Shown here one piece after another: positions 18,096 through 26,227 of a DNA stretch of 64,000 nt. The notes beneath the pieces are model-generated. The model was not told the DNA's origin and did no database searches. It was given only the letters and a program-made list of their open reading frames with translations. The stretch's first letter is position 1, and each line of letters begins with the position of its first letter. A program made the translations under genes and the position numbers. The stretch comes from CAVVAE01 sp963746185 (lineage in GTDB: Bacteria > Actinomycetota > Actinomycetes > Propionibacteriales > Nocardioidaceae), in the NCBI GenBank assembly GCA_963746185.1, contig CAVVAE010000001.1, forward strand, positions 496,001 through 560,000, written 5' to 3'.

Positions 18096-19060
18096 GCGCT
18101 GCCATCCTCTCGATCGGCCGATGTCGCCCTCGATCGGCGCCGACGCAGGTTGGTCGGCGAGACGCCTTCGGCGGCGATGTCGCTGGCGAGCTGGCGGAGG
18201 TCGGCGCCGGCGACCTGCAGTTCTGCGTGCTCGTCTGAGTCGACCTGCTGACCCATGGGGATCAGCGTTCTTTTCATCAGATCGAATTTTGCTCGTGCTG
18301 GCAATACGTGCAGGCGTGCTCCTGACACCAGGAGGGGCTCGGTGCCTTTGGCTTGGTGGGCGTTCGAGGTCATGTCGAGGCCGTCGACGATCGTCACCGC
18401 GCCTCGTCCGATGACCTCGATCTCGCGGTCTCCGGTGACGATCGCTGCGGTGTCTTCGTCGACGCCGATCCCCAACAAGTTGGGCGACTGGGCCACGAGC
18501 ATGAGCAGCCGACCGTAGCGGTTGCGCTGCTCGAAGTGCTGGTCGATCACGCAGTCGCGGATCAACCCCAAGCCGGCCGCCAGCTGCGTCATCCGTTGTT
18601 TGGGCGTCGAGCCGCCGGAGCCGAACGCGACCATGTGGGAGGACTGGATGCTGGCGCCGGCCGACGTACCCCCGATCGTCCGGCCGCGATGATGCGCGGC
18701 CACGATGGCGTCGGCGAAGCGGGTGCCGTTGATGATGGCGGACAGCTTGAGTTGGTTGCCGCCCGTCATGAAGATGCCGGTGACGTCGTCGAGCGCACTG
18801 CTCAGAGCTGGGTCGTTTGCTTCGTCGCGCGACTCGGGCCGTACTCCGATCACGTCGGACGCGCCGAGCCGCTTGAACAACGCGGCGTAGATCTCGATGA
18901 CTTCCGGGCCTAGCGACGACGCGGTCGGGATGACGGCGATGCGCGCTGACTCACCGCCGCAGGCGTCAACGAAGTGGCGCAGCACCGTACGTCGTTTGAG
19001 CTTGTCCTCGGCGCCCCCAATCACGTAGAGGGAGCCGACCGACTCGGGCGCGTGATCCAT
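18092..19060 (-). CDS. cphB: Cyanophycinase
   Basis: A 322-residue serine peptidase-like enzyme of the S51 class that cuts cyanophycin to beta-Asp-Arg dipeptides. The nucleophile is Ser133 in GGTSAGAS; GSLYVIGGAEDK, FMTGGNQLKL and DQHFEQRNRYGRL are family hallmarks. The last 25 residues are basic (NLRRRRSRATSADRED). It lies first in the cphB-cphA operon and overlaps cphA by four bases, so degradation and synthesis genes are transcribed together. ATG 19060 is used; GTG 19069 is in frame and possible. No clear ribosome site is seen, so a leaderless start is conceivable. A 17-base tandem repeat lies just upstream. Confidence 0.93.
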   Translation of the reverse strand: MDHAPESVGSLYVIGGAEDKLKRRTVLRHFVDACGGESARIAVIPTASSLGPEVIEIYAALFKRLGASDVIGVRPESRDEANDPALSSALDDVTGIFMTGGNQLKLSAIINGTRFADAIVAAHHRGRTIGGTSAGASIQSSHMVAFGSGGSTPKQRMTQLAAGLGLIRDCVIDQHFEQRNRYGRLLMLVAQSPNLLGIGVDEDTAAIVTGDREIEVIGRGAVTIVDGLDMTSNAHQAKGTEPLLVSGARLHVLPARAKFDLMKRTLIPMGQQVDSDEHAELQVAGADLRQLASDIAAEGVSPTNLRRRRSRATSADREDGSA

Positions 19061-19087
19061 GTCGAGCACCCTACGGGGTGAGACGCG

Positions 19088-19140
19088 GCCGGAGTGCCGG
19101 AGTGGCCGGGGCGCCGGAGTGGCCGGGGTGCCGGAGTGGC
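19088..19140. repeat. 17-bp tandem repeat upstream of cphB and sixA
   Basis: GCCGGAGTGGCCGGGGC at 19096-19112 is followed directly by the same unit ending in T (19113-19129) and a partial third copy (19130-19140); a partial copy also precedes it. It fills much of the divergent interval between cphB and sixA. Confidence 0.8.
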
Positions 19141-19163
19141 TGCGGTCAGGGCAAGATTGTCGT

Positions 19164-19661
19164 ATGACCGCATCGGCTCTCCATCAGCTCGTGGTGATGA
19201 GGCACGCGAAGACCGAACAGACCGCGTCAAGTGACCGCGCTCGGCGGCTCACTGATCGTGGCCGAGCCGACTCCCGCCAAGCCGGGCAATGGCTGGCGCG
19301 CGAAGGCTACCTGCCAGACCGAATCCTGGTGTCCTCTGCGGCGCGGGCGCAGGAGACCGCCCAGATCGTGGCGGATTCGGTCGGCAAGCCGCAGATCGAT
19401 GCCCTTGGTGCGCTGTATGACGCGGACGCCTACGACGTGTTGGCGGTGATCAGGGAGCACATCCCCGATGATGTGACGACGGCCATGGTGATCGGCCACA
19501 ACCCGACGATGGAGGAGCTGGGCTTCCTGCTCCAAGGTGACGGGGCACGGGGGGTGCGGTTCTCGACGAGCGGGTTGGCCATCTTTGACTGTGGGACTCC
19601 GTGGAGCAGCCTCGAGGCCGGCAAGGCGAGTGTCGTGGCGTCGTACACCCCGCGTGGTTAG
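19164..19661 (+). CDS. SixA-like histidine phosphatase
   Basis: A 165-residue member of the histidine phosphatase superfamily. The N-terminal RHG-type motif is VMRHAKTEQ (Arg13, His14) and the second catalytic His is in VIGHNPTMEEL. The ILVSSAARAQETAQIVAD segment supplies the second Arg. Length and order match SixA, which removes phosphate from histidine of phosphorelay proteins; in actinobacteria the true substrate is uncertain. The ATG at 19164 is used. It diverges from cphB and converges on serB, with a long hairpin between. Confidence 0.87.
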   Translation: MTASALHQLVVMRHAKTEQTASSDRARRLTDRGRADSRQAGQWLAREGYLPDRILVSSAARAQETAQIVADSVGKPQIDALGALYDADAYDVLAVIREHIPDDVTTAMVIGHNPTMEELGFLLQGDGARGVRFSTSGLAIFDCGTPWSSLEAGKASVVASYTPRG

Positions 19662-19778
19662 CTGCTGGCTCCTGTCGCACGTTCCGGCTTCGGCCGTCCG
19701 TCGTACGTTCCGCTCCCCGTGTCCGTCTACTGAGACAACCCCGTCACATGGAGGCAAACCCACACTCTGCAAGGCAGA

Positions 19779-19820
19779 TTTGCCTTGTTAACAAGCCGGT
19801 TGGCTTGAAAACAAGGCAAA
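19779..19820. terminator. Long hairpin between convergent sixA and serB
   Basis: TTTGCCTTGTT (19779-19789) pairs exactly with AACAAGGCAAA (19810-19820), and inside this CAAGCC (19792-19797) pairs with GGCTTG (19802-19807) around a GGTT loop, with only AA opposite AA unpaired. A bidirectional terminator is the simplest reading. It is notably AT-rich for this genome and flanked by a direct repeat AGGCAAACCC. Confidence 0.6.
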
Positions 19821-19832
19821 CCCCCGCCGCCG

Positions 19833-21044
19833 CTAGGGGATGGCGGGGTGGGGGGTGGTGATGCCGTGTTCGGCGTCGGCGGCTTCGATGTCTTCGCGGC
19901 TGATGCCGAGCAGGTAGAGGATCGCGTCGAGGTAGGGCACGTTGAGCACGGCATGCGCGGCTTCCTGCACCACCGGTTTGGCGTTGAAGGCGATCCCGAG
20001 GCCCGCGGCAGCCAGCATGTCGAGGTCGTTGGCCCCATCCCCGATCGCGACCGTCCGGTCGATCGTCACCTTGGAGTCTCGGGCGAAGTCACGAAGTGCG
20101 TCGGCCTTCGCCGCGCGATCGATGACGGTGCCGATGATGGTGCCGGTCAGTCGGCCGTCCACGACCTCCAGCTCGTTGGCGCGGGCGTAGTCGATGTCGA
20201 GGTCGGCCGCCAGCCGGTCGGTGAGCTGGGTGAAGCCTCCGCTGACGATCGCGAACCGGTAGCCGAGGCGCTTGAGTGTGCGGACCAGGGTGCGAGCGCC
20301 TGGAGCGAGGGTCGTCTCGTCGTACACCTCGTCGAGTGCCTCGACCGGTAGCCCCCTGAGCATGGAGACTCTCGCCCGCAGCGCCTGCTCGAAGTCGAGC
20401 TCGCCGTGCATGGCCTGCTGGGTGATCACTTCGACCTCGTCAAGGACGCCGGCGCGCTCGGCGAGCATGTCGATCACCTCGCCCTGAATCAGAGTCGAGT
20501 CGACATCCATGACGACCAGACGCCGACCATGACGCAGCAGCCCGACACTCTGCACCGCCACATCGATGCTCTGCGTCACCGCCTCGCCGGCCAGCACTGT
20601 TCGCAGTCGACCGAGCTCGGCCCCGGACACGTGAAACTCGATGGCTGTCACGGGATAGCGAGCCATCCGCACGATGCGGTCGATGTTCGCGCCCGTGTCG
20701 GCGATCCGACCGCTGATCGCGGCGACCGCTTTGGGGTGGAGCGGGTGGCCGAGCACGGTGACGTGGGCGCGTCCGCCGCGACGTGGCTGGTTGTCGCCTT
20801 CGCCGCGCTCGATCTCGATATCCATCCCAAGGGACGCCGCCGTCTCTGTGGCAGCCTTGGTGAGTCGAGGTACGTCGCGTGGCGCGGTCACGAGAATGCC
20901 GAGCACGAGTCGACCTCTGAGCACGATCTGCTCGATGTCGAGCACCTCGACGCCGAAGCTGGACAGGGTGCGGAACATCGCGGCGGTGACTCCGGGACGG
21001 TCCTTGCCCATCAACGTCATCAGAACTGTGGGAGTCGAGGTCAT
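19833..21044 (-). CDS. serB: Phosphoserine phosphatase SerB
   Basis: A 403-residue enzyme of serine synthesis that dephosphorylates L-phosphoserine. The N-terminus holds two ACT-like regions (about 5-75, with MGKDRPGVTAAMFRTL, and 94-165), thought to bind amino acids and regulate activity. The HAD core has VVMDVDSTLIQGE with Asp180 and Asp182, SGGFT and a late GDGANDLDML. ATG 21044 gives MTSTPTVLMTLMGKDRPG, the usual actinobacterial start; the longer frame upstream is not coding-like. It lies downstream of the uncharacterised reverse-strand gene at 21.1-21.8 kb, with 31 bp between the two. Confidence 0.94.
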   Translation of the reverse strand: MTSTPTVLMTLMGKDRPGVTAAMFRTLSSFGVEVLDIEQIVLRGRLVLGILVTAPRDVPRLTKAATETAASLGMDIEIERGEGDNQPRRGGRAHVTVLGHPLHPKAVAAISGRIADTGANIDRIVRMARYPVTAIEFHVSGAELGRLRTVLAGEAVTQSIDVAVQSVGLLRHGRRLVVMDVDSTLIQGEVIDMLAERAGVLDEVEVITQQAMHGELDFEQALRARVSMLRGLPVEALDEVYDETTLAPGARTLVRTLKRLGYRFAIVSGGFTQLTDRLAADLDIDYARANELEVVDGRLTGTIIGTVIDRAAKADALRDFARDSKVTIDRTVAIGDGANDLDMLAAAGLGIAFNAKPVVQEAAHAVLNVPYLDAILYLLGISREDIEAADAEHGITTPHPAIP

Positions 21045-21075
21045 GGCGCGCCCCAGGCTAGCCCCCATCGCGGCA

Positions 21076-21804
21076 CTAGCGACCGTCCACGGAGGAGCAG
21101 GCGGCGACGATCGCGGCACGGGAGGCCCGATGCAGGGGGAGCAGCGCGACCCGGCGCTGCTCGACCTCCCATGCTGACAGCGCACCACCGTCGTCGCCGG
21201 ACGCAAGGTCGACGATGTGTTGGCAGCGCAGCCCCGTCACGGCGGCCCGCGCTGCCTCGCCCGAGGCGAACGTCATCGGGCTATCGAGTCGGGCATCCCT
21301 CCGGAGGTTCATCAAGGCGTCAGCGGCATCGGGATTCCAGGTCGCGACATCGAGAGCAGCCAATGCGTTGGCCGCCTCGGTCAGGGCAAGGCGCAACGCC
21401 CGGTCAGCACTGGCAATGTCGGGGAGGTAGCCCGGAGGCTCGGCCGGCGCACCTTGCCAGCGGGTCGACCTGCCGGTGTCGCGAGGCACGAGACCGGTGC
21501 CGACGTCGTACAGGATCAAGGCCTGGCCTTCGTCGATGGCGTCGGCATTGAAATCAGCGGGTCCACCGAGCCCGACCGGGTCACCAGGGCTCGGCAACGC
21601 GACACTGACCCGCGTGACGCCGTGCTTGCGCAGTTCCCCGAGGAGTAGGGCCGGTGAAAGGGCCGGCTCGGCACCGAAGACGGCGAACTCCATGTGGGCT
21701 TGGTCGCCGAGCAGACCATCGATGACGGCATCAGCGCTCTCTCGTCCCGACAGCCAGGCGTTGAGCCAGCAGGCTGCCCGGGCGGATGAGGGGACGGCGA
21801 ACAC
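21076..21804 (-). CDS. Conserved hypothetical protein
   Basis: A 242-residue soluble protein from GTG 21804 (TTG 21810 is the outer limit). It begins VFAVPSSARAACWLNAWLSG and holds GLGGPADFNADAIDEGQALI and a region of long helices (RALRLALTEAANALAALDVA). I do not recognise a named domain, but it looks like a conserved actinobacterial protein with even amino acid use and no membrane segment. It is co-directional with serB and diverges from the ABC ATPase gene, 96 bp apart. No function can be given. Confidence 0.7.
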   Translation of the reverse strand: MFAVPSSARAACWLNAWLSGRESADAVIDGLLGDQAHMEFAVFGAEPALSPALLLGELRKHGVTRVSVALPSPGDPVGLGGPADFNADAIDEGQALILYDVGTGLVPRDTGRSTRWQGAPAEPPGYLPDIASADRALRLALTEAANALAALDVATWNPDAADALMNLRRDARLDSPMTFASGEAARAAVTGLRCQHIVDLASGDDGGALSAWEVEQRRVALLPLHRASRAAIVAACSSVDGR

Positions 21805-21900
21805 GAGCAAAGCCTACGAGGACGGGGCGTCTTCTTGGGACGTGCAATAGGTTTGGGTTCTACAGATCCCAAAGTCACAGCACCGAACACGAGGAGCACG

Positions 21901-22704
21901 ATGGCAGCGGTCGTTGAGCTGGCTGACGTCTCCGTCATCCGCGGCACGAGTCTTCTCCTGAGCAAGCTGTCCTGGCGGGTGGCCGACGACGAGCGCTGGG
22001 TCGTGATCGGCCCCAACGGTGCCGGCAAGACCACTCTGCTGCAGGTGCTCAGCACGCACATCCACCCCTCCGACGGAGTGGTCGCCATCCTCGATGAGGT
22101 GGTCGGGACCGTCGACGTCTTCGACCTGCGCCCGAGGATCGGCCTCACGAGCGCGTCCTTGGCCGACCGCATCCCGCGTGACGAGCGCGTCAGCGATGTT
22201 GTCGTGTCGGCGTCGTATGCCGTCGTGGGTCGCTGGCGGGAGGAGTACGACGACCTCGACCACGAACGTGCGGCCCAGTTGCTCGAAGAGGTCGGAGTCA
22301 GCCACCTCAGGGATCGGACGTTCGGCACGTTGAGTGAGGGCGAGCGCAAGCGCGTACAGATTGCCCGCGCCCTGATGACCGATCCCGAACTGCTGTTGCT
22401 CGACGAACCGGCTGCGGGTCTCGATCTCGGCGGCCGCGAGGACCTGGTCAGCACGTTGTCCGTGTTGGCGCACGACCCGACGTCGCCGGCGACGGTGTTG
22501 GTGAGCCATCACGTGGAGGAGATCCCGCCAGGATTCACGCATGTGCTCATGCTCAAGGCGGGAGAGGTGGTCACGGCAGGCCCGCTGGCATCCACGTTGA
22601 CCGAGGACGCCCTGTCAGAGACGTTCGGCCTGCCGCTGCGACTCGACCACGAGGACGGGCGTTACAGCGCCCGGCGGCATATCGGGATGCATCGCGCCCA
22701 TTAG
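21901..22704 (+). CDS. ABC transporter ATP-binding protein
   Basis: A 267-residue single ATPase cassette: Walker A GPNGAGKTT, signature LSEGERKRVQIARAL, Walker B LLLLDEPAAGLD and a SHHVEEIPPGFTHVLML switch segment. No membrane subunit lies next to it, so its partner is unknown; it belongs to a group of stand-alone cassettes (YlmA/ModF-like) common in actinobacteria. ATG 21901 is used because the cassette begins at residue 5. It is followed by nfeD-like and stomatin-like genes but separated by 39 bp, so a common transcript is possible. Confidence 0.9.
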   Translation: MAAVVELADVSVIRGTSLLLSKLSWRVADDERWVVIGPNGAGKTTLLQVLSTHIHPSDGVVAILDEVVGTVDVFDLRPRIGLTSASLADRIPRDERVSDVVVSASYAVVGRWREEYDDLDHERAAQLLEEVGVSHLRDRTFGTLSEGERKRVQIARALMTDPELLLLDEPAAGLDLGGREDLVSTLSVLAHDPTSPATVLVSHHVEEIPPGFTHVLMLKAGEVVTAGPLASTLTEDALSETFGLPLRLDHEDGRYSARRHIGMHRAH

Positions 22705-22743
22705 TACCCCGTTTGCGCCCAACGGTGGGCTACTGTTCAGGGC

Positions 22744-23190
22744 ATGGACTGGGTCCTCGATCACGACTGGCAGACGTGGCTGATCATCGCGTTGCTGCTG
22801 GCGGCCGCCGAAATGGCGACCTTGGACTTCACCCTTCTCATGATGGCCGTCGGCGCGGGTGTCGCCTGTCTGCTGGCCGCCCTCGGCGTCGGGATCGTCG
22901 GGCAGGTGTTGAGTTTCGCGGTGGTGTCCGTTGCCCTACTCGCGTTTGTGCGACCGAGCATCGTACGTCGGCTGCACGCCGGACCGACGCTGAAGAACGG
23001 GCCAGAGGCTCTGGTCGGCAAGAGTGGCCTCGTCCTCGAGCGCGTGACCCCCTACACCGGTCGGGTCAAGCTCATGGGCGAGGTCTGGTCAGCCCGAACC
23101 GTCGACGAGTCGATGGTCGTCGAACCAGGTGCCAAGATCGGCGTCGCGCAGATCGACGGCGCCACCGCCGTTGTCTATCCCATCCAGTAG
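22744..23190 (+). CDS. NfeD family membrane protein
   Basis: A 148-residue protein with hydrophobic N-terminal segments (about residues 10-50 and 55-72, including WLIIALLLAAAEMATLDFTL) and a C-terminal beta-rich OB-like domain (KNGPEALVGKSGLVLERVTP, then GEVWSARTVDE). This is the short NfeD1b-type layout. NfeD proteins pair with SPFH/stomatin proteins, and here the partner gene follows 24 bp downstream. The role is thought to be membrane microdomain organisation or quality control. Confidence 0.88.
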   Translation: MDWVLDHDWQTWLIIALLLAAAEMATLDFTLLMMAVGAGVACLLAALGVGIVGQVLSFAVVSVALLAFVRPSIVRRLHAGPTLKNGPEALVGKSGLVLERVTPYTGRVKLMGEVWSARTVDESMVVEPGAKIGVAQIDGATAVVYPIQ

Positions 23191-23214
23191 CGCATCGTTT
23201 TAGGGGTCACGTCC

Positions 23215-24426
23215 ATGTGGTTGTTGATTGTCCTGGCCATCATTGTCCTGCTGGCCATCATCGTGCTCGTCAAGGCCGTGCGGATCATTCCGCAGGCTCG
23301 AGCGGGCATCGTCGAGCGATTTGGTAAGTACCGCACGACACTGTCTGCCGGGCTGAACATCGTCACGCCGTTCGTCGACCGCGTGCGCTACGTCATCGAC
23401 CTCCGCGAACAGGTGGTGTCGTTCCCACCCCAGCCGGTGATCACCGAGGACAACCTGGTCGTCTCGATCGACACCGTCATCTACTTCCAGGTCACCAACC
23501 CGGTGTCGGCGACGTATGAGATCGCCAACTACATCCAGGCCATCGAGCAGCTCACCATGACCACCCTCCGAAACATCACCGGTGGCATGGACCTCGAGCA
23601 GGCGCTGACCAGCCGTGACCAGATCAACTCCGCCCTGCGTGGCGTGCTCGACGAGGCCACCGGCCGTTGGGGTATCCGCGTCAACCGGGTCGAGCTCAAG
23701 GGCATTGATCCGCCGCCATCGATCAAGGACTCGATGGAGAAGCAGATGCGGGCCGACCGCGACAAGCGGGCCGCCATCCTCACCGCGGAAGGTATGCGCC
23801 AGTCGCAGATCCTCACCGCCGAGGGTCAGAAGCAATCGGCCATCCTCACCGCTGAAGGTGACCGCGAGGCGCTCATCCTTCGCGCCCAAGGTGACCGGCA
23901 GTCCCGCATCCTGCGAGCCCAAGGCGAGGGCCAGGCGATCCTCACCGTCTTCCAGTCCATCCACGACGGATCGCCCGACCAGGCGCTGCTGGCCTACCAG
24001 TACCTCCAGATGCTGCCCAAGATCGCTGAAGGAGACGCCAACAAGGTCTGGATCGTGCCGAGTGAGATCGGCCGGGCGCTGGAAGGTCTCGGCAGCGCGA
24101 TCGGGTCCATCCCGGGCATCCCCAGGGAAAGCAGTGGCCTCAAGCAGCGGGTCGACTACGGCGAGCCGGTAGACGCCGATTCCCCCGTGACCGGTCAATC
24201 GGGTGAAGCGTCGGTGGCGGGTGCAAATGAAGCTGTGGCCCAGGCCATCGCCTCGGCCGAGGAGGCTGCCCGACCGGGTCGGCACGGCCAATCGACGTGG
24301 GAGGCACCCGGAACAACGCCGGGCGCGCCCGGCAGCACGCCGCAGCCCCCCACCGGCCAACCTCCAGGCGACGAGCCACCCGCTGAAGAGCCGCCTCAGC
24401 CGCCTGAAGGACCGCCTACGCGGTGA
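23215..24426 (+). CDS. SPFH/stomatin-like protein
   Basis: A 403-residue membrane-anchored SPFH protein. An N-terminal helix (WLLIVLAIIVLLAIIVLVKA) is followed by the stomatin core (GIVERFGKYRTTLSAGLNIV, ALTSRDQINSALRGVLDEAT, RVELKGIDPP). Residues about 184-240 carry repeats of the form ILTAEGxxQS and ILRAQGxxQS, the expected coiled segment. The C-terminal 90 residues are low complexity, Ala then Pro/Glu rich, ending in a proline tail. It forms a pair with the NfeD gene and overlaps the TauE/SafE gene by four bases (GTGA). It likely builds membrane microdomains. Confidence 0.9.
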   Translation: MWLLIVLAIIVLLAIIVLVKAVRIIPQARAGIVERFGKYRTTLSAGLNIVTPFVDRVRYVIDLREQVVSFPPQPVITEDNLVVSIDTVIYFQVTNPVSATYEIANYIQAIEQLTMTTLRNITGGMDLEQALTSRDQINSALRGVLDEATGRWGIRVNRVELKGIDPPPSIKDSMEKQMRADRDKRAAILTAEGMRQSQILTAEGQKQSAILTAEGDREALILRAQGDRQSRILRAQGEGQAILTVFQSIHDGSPDQALLAYQYLQMLPKIAEGDANKVWIVPSEIGRALEGLGSAIGSIPGIPRESSGLKQRVDYGEPVDADSPVTGQSGEASVAGANEAVAQAIASAEEAARPGRHGQSTWEAPGTTPGAPGSTPQPPTGQPPGDEPPAEEPPQPPEGPPTR

Positions 24427-25178
24427 CGCTGCTCGAGGGCCTTGCGGTCTTTGTCGCGGGCATCGCTGCTGGCGGAATCAACACCATCGTCGGGTCGGGG
24501 ACGCTCATCACGTTCCCGACCCTGTTAGCGATCGGCTACCCACCCGTACTCGCGAATGTCTCCAACACGGTTGGCCTAGTGCCTGGCTCGCTCTCGGGAG
24601 CCATCGGCTATCGACGTGAGCTCGCCGGTCAAGTGCCCCGCCTCATCCGGCTGGGCACGGCCTCCTTGCTCGGTGGCGTCGCGGGTGCCTTGCTCCTGCT
24701 CCAACTCCCCGCTTCGGCGTTCGACGCCATCGTCCCCGTGCTCATCGGGCTCGGCTGTGTGCTCGTCCTGGCGCAGCCCTGGATCTCCCGACATGTGCAT
24801 CCACCGGAGCAGGCACCGGCCCACGGGTCCGTGGTGGTGTGGGTGTTGGTCTTCCTCGCCGGCATCTACGGCGGCTACTTCGGCGCCGCCCAAGGTGTGT
24901 TGCTGATCGCGATCCTGGGGCTCGGGCTGGCGGAGTCGATGCAGCGGATCAATGCCGCGAAAAACGTTCTCGCCGGGCTCGTGAACGGCGTCGCGGCCGT
25001 CGTCTTCATCGCTGTCTCAGACGTGTCGTGGAGCGCTGCGGCGCTGATCGCCGCCGGCTCGGTCATCGGGGGGCAGTTCGGGGCGACGCTGGGCCGCCGG
25101 CTTCCCGATGTGGCCTTCCGCGGGTTTGTGGCCGTTGTCGGCGTCGTCGCGATCATCAGCCTGGTCTTCTTCGACTAG
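24423..25178 (+). CDS. TauE/SafE family permease
   Basis: A 251-residue polytopic membrane protein with about eight hydrophobic segments. AGIAAGGINTIVGSGTLITF near the N-terminus and GIYGGYFGAAQGVLLI in the middle are the two repeats of the TauE/SafE family, which exports or imports sulfite, sulfoacetate and related anions. GTG 24423 overlaps the stop of the stomatin gene by four bases, so translation is coupled. The substrate is unknown. Confidence 0.9.
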   Translation: MTLLEGLAVFVAGIAAGGINTIVGSGTLITFPTLLAIGYPPVLANVSNTVGLVPGSLSGAIGYRRELAGQVPRLIRLGTASLLGGVAGALLLLQLPASAFDAIVPVLIGLGCVLVLAQPWISRHVHPPEQAPAHGSVVVWVLVFLAGIYGGYFGAAQGVLLIAILGLGLAESMQRINAAKNVLAGLVNGVAAVVFIAVSDVSWSAAALIAAGSVIGGQFGATLGRRLPDVAFRGFVAVVGVVAIISLVFFD

Positions 25179-25192
25179 CTGACAAGTCAGGG

Positions 25193-26152
25193 CTAAGAGA
25201 GGGCGTAGGGGAGCCAGCGGGTGATCTCGCCGAACGCCTGGTCGCGAACCGGCTTGCGTGAGGACAACACGTCGTGGAGCGCTCCATCGATGCGTACGAC
25301 GGTGACGTTCGGACCGAGTTGGTGCGACCATTTCGCGATCTGCTTGACGTCGAGCACGGTGTCTTTCGTCGTCGCCTCATCGGTCCAGACCTGCGGCACC
25401 ATGCTCGCGCTCGAGCACAACGTGAGTACCGGCGCGGCGACGTCAATGCCCCGGTGGACCTGGCGATGGCCGATCCGGACGGCGCGCAGCCAGCCAGCCC
25501 GGACCGGAAAGCTCTCGCGGGGTTTCCACGCGAGGTTGAAGTCCCACTCGCCCCGGAAGTCCTTGTGAAGTGTTTCGCCGTACACCCCGCTGACGTTGCG
25601 CGGTACGACGGCGTACGGCCGACGTTGCCCCAGCCGGTTGATCGCCTCGGTGCCGGCGGTCCGCAGGAAGAGCGAACCCTGCAGGTCGAGCCAGGGGCTG
25701 TTGAACACCATCGCGTCCACCAGTGGCGAGCCGCCGGCTGAGCGTTCAGCCGACCAGAGGGCGGTGATGAGACCGCCGGTGGAATGGCCGCTCACCACGA
25801 CCTGCTCATGTCCGTCGCGAGACCGGATCAGGTCGAGGGCCACGTCGAGCTCGGGGTAGTACTCCGACAGTGTCAGGCAGAAGTTCGGCGTCTGGTGGGG
25901 CAGCAGCGACCGGCCGTACTTGCGTAGGTCAAGAGCGTAGAAGTCGTAGCCGAGCGACGTGAAGAACTCCGCGGCGGGCGTCTGGAAGAAGTAGTCGCAG
26001 AAACCGTGCACGTGCAGGACCGCCCCCACGGTCTTCTTCGTCTGCGCGGCTAACCGGACGAGCGTGGCCACGACCGGGCCTTCGTAGTCGTCGGCGAGCT
26101 CGAGGGTCTCGCTGGTGTAGGGCGGCCCCAGCACGTCGTCGGTATCTGCCAT
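25193..26152 (-). CDS. Serine hydrolase of the monoacylglycerol lipase type (S33)
   Basis: A 319-residue alpha/beta hydrolase: VLHVHGFCDYFFQ as oxyanion region, GHSTGG as nucleophile elbow, and a late GALHDVLSSRKPVRDQAF holding the catalytic His. The C-terminus EITRWLPYAL is usual for actinobacterial members. ATG 26152 is chosen; an upstream in-frame start at 26176 adds a short poor segment. The family includes monoacylglycerol lipases and lysophospholipases; the substrate here is not shown. Confidence 0.87.
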   Translation of the reverse strand: MADTDDVLGPPYTSETLELADDYEGPVVATLVRLAAQTKKTVGAVLHVHGFCDYFFQTPAAEFFTSLGYDFYALDLRKYGRSLLPHQTPNFCLTLSEYYPELDVALDLIRSRDGHEQVVVSGHSTGGLITALWSAERSAGGSPLVDAMVFNSPWLDLQGSLFLRTAGTEAINRLGQRRPYAVVPRNVSGVYGETLHKDFRGEWDFNLAWKPRESFPVRAGWLRAVRIGHRQVHRGIDVAAPVLTLCSSASMVPQVWTDEATTKDTVLDVKQIAKWSHQLGPNVTVVRIDGALHDVLSSRKPVRDQAFGEITRWLPYALS

Positions 26153-26227
26153 CAGCACAGTCTGCCCAAACCACAACGTCTGCCCGAACGCGACCCACCT
26201 GTGCTCACGTCGGTCCGGCGAATCGGG

